Source of the DNA: Devosia sp. SL43
GTDB lineage: Bacteria > Pseudomonadota > Alphaproteobacteria > Rhizobiales > Devosiaceae
DNA: 64,000 nt
Assembly (NCBI RefSeq): GCF_021729885.1
Contig: NZ_CP063401.1
Coordinates: 2,968,501 to 3,032,500, forward strand
Reading direction: 5' to 3'
A model generated the notes under the pieces. It was not told where the DNA came from. It worked only from the letters and a program-made list of their open reading frames with translations, and made no database searches. The position numbers and the translations under genes were made by a program. Below are positions 57,502 through 64,000 of this stretch, piece by piece; position 1 is the stretch's first letter, and the number at the start of each line of letters is the position of its first letter.

Positions 57502-60165
57502 CTACGACGCCTGGCGCCAGGCCTGCTGGCCGAGGAACACTTCGAGATCGGCTTCGCTCAGCGGCCTTGCGAAGGCGTAGCCCTGCAGGATGTCGCAACC
57601 CAGGTCGCGCAGGATGGCGGCGTGTTCCATGGTCTCGACGCCTTCGGCAACCACCTCGATGCCCATCGACTTGCCGATATCGATGATCGAGGTCAGCAGC
57701 TGGCGCTGCGCCATGTCGACCAGGATCGGGTTGACCAGTTGCCGGTCGATCTTGAGGCGGGTCGGGCGCAGCTTCTGCAGGGAGACGATGGATGCGTAGC
57801 CAGTGCCGAAATCGTCGATCTCGACATCGATTCCCAGCTCCTTGAGCTGGTCGATGTTCCAGGCAACGACGCCGTCGCTCTCGTCGAGATAGATGGACTC
57901 CACCAGCTCGAACGAAATCCGTCCGGGGGCGATATCGAGCTGGCGCAGCCTGTTGATCAGGTCTTCGTCATGCAGGCGCTTGAGTGACACGTTGACCGAC
58001 ACACGCGGCACGTTGAGGCCCTTGGCATCCCAGCGCGCCAGCGCGGCCAGTGACTGATCGAGGATCAGCCGGTCGATCGTGGCCACCACGTTGAGCTCTT
58101 CGGCGATGGGCATGAAGCTGTCGGGCGCCTTGATGCCCTCTGTCGGATGGCGCCAGCGGGCGAGCGCTTCGACCCCGACGACGTCGAGCGTATGGGCATC
58201 GAACTGGGGTTGGTAGTAGGCCACGAACTCGTTGCGCTCGAGCCCGTTGAGGATTTCGTCCGCAATGCGCTTGGTGTTGACCACCTCGGCCTGCAGCGCC
58301 TCAGAGAAGAACTCGAAGCGATTGCGGCCGCGTGCCTTGGCCCGGTAGAGCGCGATATCGGCGTTGATCAGCAGGCGCTTGACGTCGATGGCGGGGCCGC
58401 GCTCGGCGGCAATGCCGATGCTCACGCCGAAGCGGCACTGGTGGCCCTCATAGGTCACCGGCAGGTGCATTTGCTTGACGATACGCTCGGCCAGCGTGCC
58501 CAGATAGATGTCGCCATCGCTGGCCGTGGTCAGCACCACGAATTCATCTCCGCCAACGCGTGCGACGAAATCGTCATGGCGGCAATTGGCGCGCAGTACC
58601 GCGCTGGCATGAATCAGCATGGCGTCGCCGGCCGCGTGCCCCAGCGTGTCGTTGATCTGCTTGAAGCGGTCGAGGTCGATATGGAGCAGGGCAATAGTGC
58701 CCGTTTCGCCATAGCCGGTGGCGGCATGGCGCTTCAGCATCTCGTCGAGATAGCGTCGGTTGGGCAGGCCGGTCAGGCTGTCATGCAGGGCATTGTGCTC
58801 GATGCGAACCTTGGCGGCTTCCAGTTCGTGGTTGCGTGCCTCGGTCAGGGCCCTGGCGCGCTCCAGTTCCTCGCTGCGGGCAATGTCCGCCGTGACGTCC
58901 CAATTTACCCCCAGTATCTTGGGGTTGCTGTCGGCGTCGACATAGACCGCGCCGATGGTTCGAATATGCAGGATCGTGCCGTCTGGGTGAAGCGTTCGAA
59001 AAGTTGATTGATACCGACCAGTACGCATGCCTTCGGCGAAATCCGCCTCGGCCTGGGCGAAATCGTCAGGGTGCAGCGCGCCGCGCCAATGGGTATAGGT
59101 TCGCACACCGCCATCGGCCGGCAGGCCGTAGAGCTCGTTCATGCGATCGTCCCAGACCAGCTCCTGGGTGACGACGTCCATTTCCCACACGCCCACCTGT
59201 GAGGTCGCCAGCGCCAGGCCCAGACGGCGCGAGACACGCGCCAGATCCGCTTCGCGGGCCTTGAGCTTGCGGAAATGCAGCTGTCGCTCGCCCACCATGC
59301 GCCCGGTGATGACGATGGGCACCAGGATCAAAAGGCCAGCCAGGAACATGACGATGCGCAGCGGCAACGCATTGCCGGAACCCCATCCCGTCTTGGGCAC
59401 GGCGGCAATTTCCCAGGATCCCGAAGGCAGGATCACCTCGGCCGTGACCGGGTTGTCGCCGCTGAGGTCGCGGCCGAAAAACCGCGTGCCGTTGCCGCCG
59501 GTGGCGTCCTTGCCCGTGATTGAAATGTCGATATCCAGGTTCGGGTCGATAAGCCCGCTATCGGCGTAGAGCCTGCCCACATCGACGACGGCGGAGACAA
59601 CACCCCAGAACTGCTTGGAGCCATCGGTGCTGTCTGTATATACCGGGAACCGGCCAACGAAGCCGCGCCCGCCCTGCACCAGATCGACCGGCCCGGCCAG
59701 CACCAGCTTGCCGGTATCCCGAGCCCGCAAGACAGCCGCGCGTTGCGCGTCGTTGGTGCGATAGTCGAGGCCAATGGCGCGCTGGTTGCCCTCGAGCGGA
59801 TAGGTCATGGCAATGACCAGGTCCGGTGCTGCAGCGACTGAACGCAGCTGGCTCTGTTCTTCGAACAGGTTCGACACCAGTGCCGCGAACCGCTCCTGGC
59901 CCATGTCGGGCTCGGTGGAAATGGCCGAAACCAGGCCGCGCACCAGCTGGATATTGCCGTTGATATTGCCTTCGAGCTTGGCCCGGATCAGCGAAACCTC
60001 GGCCAGCACGCCCGCCCGCGTCCGTTCCTCGTCGAGGATGGCGCTCTGGCGATCGAGGAAGATGCTGCCAGCGACCAGCACAGCAAGCGCCACCAGGGCC
60101 GGAACCAGGATTGGTTTCAGCCAGTTCAGGCGATGATCGTGCATGTCTTTGCTGTCGGACGTCAC
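57502..60165 (-). CDS. membrane-bound CHASE-PAS-GGDEF-EAL cyclic-di-GMP protein
   Basis: 887 residues, start GTG 60165 with AAAGGGTG ahead. Membrane helix about 17-37, periplasmic CHASE sensor (to about 255, with FVGRFPVYTDST), second helix about 267-290, PAS (about 310-425), GGDEF (about 455-615) and EAL (about 640-880). GGDEF is intact (RVGGDEFVVL) and the RHDD inhibitory site is five residues ahead of it. The EAL domain keeps VVGVEALARWRHP and later NVSLKRLHDED and IDDFGTGYAS. So both cyclase and phosphodiesterase could be active, or switched by the sensor. Confidence 0.94.
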   Translation of the reverse strand: MTSDSKDMHDHRLNWLKPILVPALVALAVLVAGSIFLDRQSAILDEERTRAGVLAEVSLIRAKLEGNINGNIQLVRGLVSAISTEPDMGQERFAALVSNLFEEQSQLRSVAAAPDLVIAMTYPLEGNQRAIGLDYRTNDAQRAAVLRARDTGKLVLAGPVDLVQGGRGFVGRFPVYTDSTDGSKQFWGVVSAVVDVGRLYADSGLIDPNLDIDISITGKDATGGNGTRFFGRDLSGDNPVTAEVILPSGSWEIAAVPKTGWGSGNALPLRIVMFLAGLLILVPIVITGRMVGERQLHFRKLKAREADLARVSRRLGLALATSQVGVWEMDVVTQELVWDDRMNELYGLPADGGVRTYTHWRGALHPDDFAQAEADFAEGMRTGRYQSTFRTLHPDGTILHIRTIGAVYVDADSNPKILGVNWDVTADIARSEELERARALTEARNHELEAAKVRIEHNALHDSLTGLPNRRYLDEMLKRHAATGYGETGTIALLHIDLDRFKQINDTLGHAAGDAMLIHASAVLRANCRHDDFVARVGGDEFVVLTTASDGDIYLGTLAERIVKQMHLPVTYEGHQCRFGVSIGIAAERGPAIDVKRLLINADIALYRAKARGRNRFEFFSEALQAEVVNTKRIADEILNGLERNEFVAYYQPQFDAHTLDVVGVEALARWRHPTEGIKAPDSFMPIAEELNVVATIDRLILDQSLAALARWDAKGLNVPRVSVNVSLKRLHDEDLINRLRQLDIAPGRISFELVESIYLDESDGVVAWNIDQLKELGIDVEIDDFGTGYASIVSLQKLRPTRLKIDRQLVNPILVDMAQRQLLTSIIDIGKSMGIEVVAEGVETMEHAAILRDLGCDILQGYAFARPLSEADLEVFLGQQAWRQAS

Positions 60166-60281
60166 GGCGGCACCCTTTGGCCCTGGGGGCCGTGGGGCGA
60201 CAATGCGCGGAAGGGTTTAGCTTTGGCTTACGCCGCTGCCGCAAAGCGGCGGTCTGGTTAGCGAAGGGCTAATGCCAGCCA

Positions 60282-60836
60282 TCAAGCCGGTTCGAAATCG
60301 CCGGGGCGGGCGGTGACGTCGACGAGGCCGGCAGCAAAGCGACGGGCATTGCGCACATAGCCGTCGGCGGAACGGCGCAGGCCGGCAATGGCGGCTTCGT
60401 CCAGTTCGCGGATTACCTTGCCCGGCGCGCCGACCACCAGCGAGCCATCGGGGATCACCTTGCCCTCGGTGATCAGGGCTCCGGCGCCGATCAGGCAGTC
60501 ATTGCCGATCCTGGCGCCGTTGAGCACGGTGGCGCCCATGCCAACAAGCGTATTGTTGCCAATCGTGCAGCCATGCAGCATTGCCTTGTGCCCGATGGTG
60601 CATCCTTCCCCGATGCTGAGCGGAAAGCCCATATCGGTGTGCAGCACGGTGTTTTCCTGCACATTGGTGCGGGCGCCGATGGTGATCGGCTCGTTGTCGC
60701 CACGCGCCACCACGCCGAACCAGATGCCGACCTCGCTTTGCACGATGATCCTGCCGACCAGCACAGCTGTCGGCGCGATCCAGGCGACATCGGCGTCTAT
60801 TTCGGGCGCGACGCCATCAAGGGCATAGAGGGTCAT
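60282..60836 (-). CDS. gamma-class carbonic anhydrase family protein
   Basis: 184 residues from ATG 60836 (MTLYALDGVAPEID) behind GAGGAGGAC. Left-handed beta-helix of hexapeptide repeats; metal ligands are His in NTVLHTDMG, TIGHKAMLHGCTIG (two His). The Gln/Asn and Arg residues of family members (VQENTVL; RGDNEPI) are present. It may hydrate CO2 or be an acyltransferase-like relative (PaaY/YrdA). Follows selO by 10 bases on the same strand. Confidence 0.9.
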   Translation of the reverse strand: MTLYALDGVAPEIDADVAWIAPTAVLVGRIIVQSEVGIWFGVVARGDNEPITIGARTNVQENTVLHTDMGFPLSIGEGCTIGHKAMLHGCTIGNNTLVGMGATVLNGARIGNDCLIGAGALITEGKVIPDGSLVVGAPGKVIRELDEAAIAGLRRSADGYVRNARRFAAGLVDVTARPGDFEPA

Positions 60837-60846
60837 GCTGTCCTCC

Positions 60847-62253
60847 TCAGGGCGTGACACCATAGGCTTGCCGCATCTGGGCGATTTCGGCCAGTGTACT
60901 TTGGAACAGGGTCCAATCGTCGCTTTCGGCGATCGGGGCCCAGATGGCCTCCATCTCGTCGATCAGCATAGTGCGAGGGGTGCTGCGGGCGAAGTATGGA
61001 TGGGTCAGGTTGACGTCTGCGGCCGGTTGGTAGGCCTCCAGTGCATCGGCGATTGGGCGGAAGGCGTCCGTCGCGTAGTGGGCGGCTGAGGGGCTGCGGG
61101 CCGCCCGCTCGGCGCTGAGATGGCCGCCGCGCCAATCGAAGAGGAACTGCTCGTAGGGCGTCTTGCTGGCGGATAGGAAGCCGAACAGCGCCGTGACGAA
61201 GGCGCCATCGCTCTCGGTGTCGCGTGGCACGAGGCCCAGGCGGCGCAGGATTTGCCGGGGCAGTTCGGCGCGGAATTCGGGCCAGACGGTGTTGAGCGCC
61301 GGCTCCAGCATTTCGATGCTGGACAGCGGCAACAGGCATTCGGCCAACCTTGTCAGGTTCCAGGCCAAGGTGTCGGGCTGGCGGCCGAAGCTGTAGAGGC
61401 CGGTTTCGTCGAAATAGGCGGCGGTGAAATCGGGATCGTAGATCGGGACAAAGCGCCAGGGTCCGTAGTCAAAGCTCTCGCCAGTGATGTTGATATTGTC
61501 GGTATTGAGCACGCCATGCACGAAACCGGCGGCGATCCACTGGGCGCCGAGCCGGGCGACATTTCTTGTCACGGCTTCCAGGAAAGCCGCCGGACGATCG
61601 GCGGCGTCGGACAGCTCGGGATAGTAGTTGGCAATGGCGTAGTCGAGCAGCGTGCGGAGGCCCTCGACATCTTCCAGATAGGCGAGCCGCTGGAAGGTGC
61701 CGATGCGGATATGGCTGTGGCTGAGCCGCGTCAGCACCGACGAACGGGTGGGCGAGGGCTCGTCGCCGCGATAGAGCGCTTCGCCGGTCTCGACTAGTGA
61801 GAAGCTCTTAGAGGTATAGACGCCGAGCGCCTCCAGCATCTCGGTGGCCAGCACCTCGCGAACGCCGCCCTTGAGCGTCAGCCGTCCATCGCCGCCACGC
61901 GACCACGGCGTCTTGCCCGATCCCTTGGTGCCGAAATCGAGCAGGCGACCATCATTGTCGACGCCCTGTGCAAACAGGAAGCCGCGGCCATCGCCCAGAT
62001 CGGGATTGTAGCTGCGGAACTGGTGGCCGTGATAGCGCAGGGCCAGCGGCTGCGGCAGCGAACCGGGGAGCGGCTCGAAGCGACCGAAATGGGCGAGCCA
62101 TTGTTTGTCGGTGAGGTCGGCCAGTCCCATGCGTGTGGCCCAGCGCTGGTCGCGATGGCGCAGGGTGGTCTGGGGGAAATCGGCCGGCGCGACGCGATCG
62201 AAGAAGGTGTCGCCGAGCGTCTCGTGCTGCCGTGAAGCTTTGAAATCAGACAT
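60847..62253 (-). CDS. selO: protein adenylyltransferase SelO
   Basis: 468 residues, pseudokinase fold with AMP-transferring activity in studied members. Key segments: LGDGRGFLFAQGVDNDGRLL, KGSGKTPWSRGGDGRLTLKG, VREVLATEMLEALGV, and GVLNTDNINITGESFDYGPW with the metal-binding Asn-Asp pair. The N-terminus (FFDRVAPADFP) is typical. It lacks the C-terminal selenocysteine of animal SelO, as most bacterial forms do. Cotranscribed with the gamma-carbonic anhydrase. Confidence 0.95.
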   Translation of the reverse strand: MSDFKASRQHETLGDTFFDRVAPADFPQTTLRHRDQRWATRMGLADLTDKQWLAHFGRFEPLPGSLPQPLALRYHGHQFRSYNPDLGDGRGFLFAQGVDNDGRLLDFGTKGSGKTPWSRGGDGRLTLKGGVREVLATEMLEALGVYTSKSFSLVETGEALYRGDEPSPTRSSVLTRLSHSHIRIGTFQRLAYLEDVEGLRTLLDYAIANYYPELSDAADRPAAFLEAVTRNVARLGAQWIAAGFVHGVLNTDNINITGESFDYGPWRFVPIYDPDFTAAYFDETGLYSFGRQPDTLAWNLTRLAECLLPLSSIEMLEPALNTVWPEFRAELPRQILRRLGLVPRDTESDGAFVTALFGFLSASKTPYEQFLFDWRGGHLSAERAARSPSAAHYATDAFRPIADALEAYQPAADVNLTHPYFARSTPRTMLIDEMEAIWAPIAESDDWTLFQSTLAEIAQMRQAYGVTP

Positions 62254-62330
62254 GGAAACCCAACGCTATCACAACCCAGCCTTTCGCTGCGACGCCTAGC
62301 GCCGTGGAACAAATCGCCCTATATCGGCTG

Positions 62331-63017
62331 ATGATGAAACCCCAAAGCGACATCCTGCGGCTAGCTCCATTCCAGGCCGTGATCTTCGATATGGACGGCA
62401 CGCTGCTCGATACCGAAAGCGTCTTCAAGACCATCGTGTTCGAAGTGTGTACCGAGCTTGGTTTCGAGATGACCGATCTCATCCATGCCTCCATGGTGGG
62501 CGGCAGCCACGAAAACACCAATCGACTGCTCATCGAATCCTACGGCGTCGCCTTTCCCTATACCCTGTTCGACGAGCGCTGCCGTGTCATCATGCGCGAG
62601 CGCAGCCATGGCGGCGTACCGGTCAAGCCCGGTGCCCGCGAACTGGTGTCCGAGCTGCTGCAGCGCAAGATTCCGACGGCAGTGGCGACCTCCTCGCGCA
62701 ATCCGCATGCGCATCACCATCTGTCGGCGGCAGGTTTGCTCGACATGTTCGAGACCATTGTCACCCGCGACGATGTGGTCAATCCCAAGCCGCATCCCGA
62801 GCCCTATCTGACGGCAGCGCGCCGGCTGGGCGTCGATCCGCTCAAGTGCCTGGCCTTGGAGGACAGCCATTCCGGCGTCCGCGCCGCCCATGCTGCCGGC
62901 ATGCAAACGGTGATGGTGCCCGACCTCGTGCATCCTAGCGAAGAGATCCGCGCCCTGGGCATCGCCATAATGGAAAGCCTCGACCACGTGCGCCTGGCCG
63001 CGTTCGACAAGAACTAG
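62331..63017 (+). CDS. HAD family phosphatase (beta-phosphoglucomutase-like)
   Basis: 228 residues from ATG 62331; a GTG at 62304 adds nine. HAD motif I AVIFDMDGTLLDTES, motif II VATSSRN, motif III NPKPHPEPYL, motif IV LEDSHSGVRAAHAAGM. A helical cap of the type in the pgmB/GS1 group sits between I and II. It dephosphorylates a small sugar phosphate or similar; substrate unknown. Divergent from selO. Confidence 0.92.
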   Translation: MMKPQSDILRLAPFQAVIFDMDGTLLDTESVFKTIVFEVCTELGFEMTDLIHASMVGGSHENTNRLLIESYGVAFPYTLFDERCRVIMRERSHGGVPVKPGARELVSELLQRKIPTAVATSSRNPHAHHHLSAAGLLDMFETIVTRDDVVNPKPHPEPYLTAARRLGVDPLKCLALEDSHSGVRAAHAAGMQTVMVPDLVHPSEEIRALGIAIMESLDHVRLAAFDKN

Positions 63018-63213
63018 GCGCAGCCTTCTAGCCTGCCCCCAGCATGTTTTTTTGGGCTGCATTGCTCGCTTCCGTCTCCGTCGCGCAACATCTCCACAAC
63101 AAAGCGCTGATTTGCCGCTGGTAATGTTTAAAGCTTTACCGGTTGCGGAAAGCTGGCCTTCACTGCGTCCCAAGTGCTTCCATTATATGGCTTTTCAACT
63201 CTTCTCCCCTCCA

Positions 63214-63228
63214 TTAACCGTACTTTAA
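63214..63228. promoter_or_regulatory. CtrA box, full site
   Basis: TTAACCGTACTTTAA fits TTAA-N7-TTAA exactly, 162 bases ahead of the SleB-type start, within the 372-base gap 63018-63389. CtrA is the cell-cycle regulator of alphaproteobacteria. The rest of the gap is AT-richer than the window average and shows no gene. Confidence 0.7.
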
Positions 63229-63245
63229 GAAGCTAACGGCTATGG

Positions 63246-63260
63246 TTAACCAGCCGTAAA
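63246..63260. promoter_or_regulatory. CtrA-like box, one mismatch
   Basis: TTAACCAGCCGTAAA is TTAA-N7-TAAA, one base off consensus, 18 bases beyond the full site. Two boxes close together are common at CtrA-controlled promoters. Confidence 0.5.
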
Positions 63261-63389
63261 TTTCGACTTCCCACCCAGACAAAGCTTGGCTAGTGTGCCG
63301 GCCGGGAAGTGACTGAAGGGTCCGCAACGACGGAACCACAGAAGGCCCGCCGGAAAAGACCGGACGGGCTCAGGGGTAAGGACGGGGCA

Positions 63390-64000
63390 TTGACGCAATC
63401 CTGGCAGGCTATTGCTGTGCGTGCGGTATCGCATGCTCTCGCTCTGTGCGCCGTTGCGCTTGTGCTGTTCGTTACGCTTGTCCCTGCCCATGCCCAGACC
63501 ATCCGCGTTGCCGACGTAACGCCGCTGCCGGTTCCGGCCGAACTCGTGGCGCTGCGCGCCCGCCCGGCAATCGGGCCGACCCAGATGCCCGTCGCCGCTG
63601 GCCAGCAGCCGCTCACCCCACAATTGCTCGCCAACTATGTCGACCGCCAGAAGGCGCTTCGCGCCGTCAATGTGCTGGATGAGACGCAGCCGGGTGAACT
63701 CAATACCGATGTGCTGCTCGGCTACATTGCCCGCGGTTCGCTGGGCGGCAACAGCGCCATCTCGGCCATTGCCAGCTTCACTAGCCCGGTTGCCGCTGCC
63801 AAGCCCGAGCCGGCACTCAATCCGGACGCACTGGCCGCCTATATCGAGAACGGCTACCAGCCGGTCGAAATGCGGCTGCAGCATGCCAATGCCGAGCGTG
63901 ATTGCCTGGCCCAGGCCATCTATCACGAGGCCCGTGGCGAAAGCGAAGTGGGCCAGCTGGCCGTGGCCAATGTCATCGTCAACCGCGCTCGTTCGGGCAA
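63390..64000 (+). CDS. SleB-type cell wall hydrolase, 3' end missing
   Basis: The first 203 codons; the gene runs off the window. Start TTG 63390 behind AAGGACGGGG. Signal peptide to about residue 40 (LVLFVTLVPAHA-QT). A Pro/Ala-rich spacer precedes the Hydrolase_2 domain, which begins at ERDCLAQAIYHEARGESEVG with the catalytic Glu in YHEARGE, then QLAVANVIVNRARSG. It cleaves peptidoglycan as a lytic transglycosylase; SleB-like proteins of alphaproteobacteria act in cell division or envelope growth. The CtrA boxes upstream suggest cell-cycle timing. Confidence 0.88.
   Translation, partial: MTQSWQAIAVRAVSHALALCAVALVLFVTLVPAHAQTIRVADVTPLPVPAELVALRARPAIGPTQMPVAAGQQPLTPQLLANYVDRQKALRAVNVLDETQPGELNTDVLLGYIARGSLGGNSAISAIASFTSPVAAAKPEPALNPDALAAYIENGYQPVEMRLQHANAERDCLAQAIYHEARGESEVGQLAVANVIVNRARSG

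Overview
The window is a high-GC, gene-dense chromosomal stretch. It most likely comes from a free-living or plant/soil alphaproteobacterium of the Hyphomicrobiales, and a Devosia-like genus would fit. The grounds are a RirA-type Rrf2 iron regulator with an iron-responsive operator close by, CtrA-type TTAA-N7-TTAA boxes, five ABC import systems in 64 kb, several Gfo/Idh/MocA oxidoreductases, and short inverted-repeat elements between genes. The genus is inference. No phage, transposase, CRISPR or defence genes were seen.

Layout. 1-7.1 kb holds redox and small housekeeping genes (glutathione peroxidase, Rdx protein, YegP, 1-Cys peroxiredoxin), an amino-acid ABC pair without an ATPase gene, creA, and a divergent pair of paralogous secreted proteins. 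7.1-14.6 kb is a LacI-controlled peptide/oligosaccharide-type ABC operon with a translationally coupled acetyltransferase at its end. 14.8-20.1 kb holds an MFS exporter, a large membrane protein with STT3/PMT-like motifs, an MmcQ/YjbR protein and msrA. A tRNA-Ser(GGA) follows at 20.4 kb. 20.6-25.5 kb is a sulfonate/organosulfur operon (FMN monooxygenase, FMN reductase, ABC importer, small coupled ORF). 25.7-37.1 kb is an alpha-mannoside uptake and degradation locus: a LacI regulator and a Gfo/Idh dehydrogenase divergent from a sugar ABC importer, a cytosolic GH38 alpha-mannosidase, a MalK-type ATPase and a ROK repressor.

37.1-41.2 kb carries an IHF/HU protein, rirA, a candidate iron-regulated small RNA with a strong terminator, a uridine-kinase-like P-loop protein and a Uup-type ABC-F protein. 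41.3-43.7 kb has an orphan LacI regulator and a group of small membrane or hypothetical proteins. 43.7-46.1 kb is a phnN-phnM-DUF1045 operon without C-P lyase core genes. 46.2-50.7 kb has glycerate 2-kinase, a galactose/arabinose 1-dehydrogenase-like enzyme, an aldo/keto reductase, a secreted protein and a VOC protein. 50.8-56.3 kb is a complete second dpp-type ABC operon. 56.4-64 kb has a Gfo/Idh enzyme, a CHASE-PAS-GGDEF-EAL protein, a gamma-carbonic anhydrase, SelO, a HAD phosphatase and the 5' part of a SleB-type cell wall hydrolase behind CtrA boxes.

The genes describe a scavenger: several binding-protein-dependent importers feed cytosolic sugar, sulfonate and phosphonate catabolism. The signal I find most novel is the candidate small RNA just downstream of rirA (about 38.39-38.56 kb). 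It has a perfect 27-bp palindrome containing the TGA-N9-TCA iron-responsive operator, and a 12-bp-stem terminator whose loop carries an anti-Shine-Dalgarno UCCUC. A second pattern is that every one of the five ABC operons has a hairpin or repeat element in the gap between the binding-protein gene and the first permease gene.
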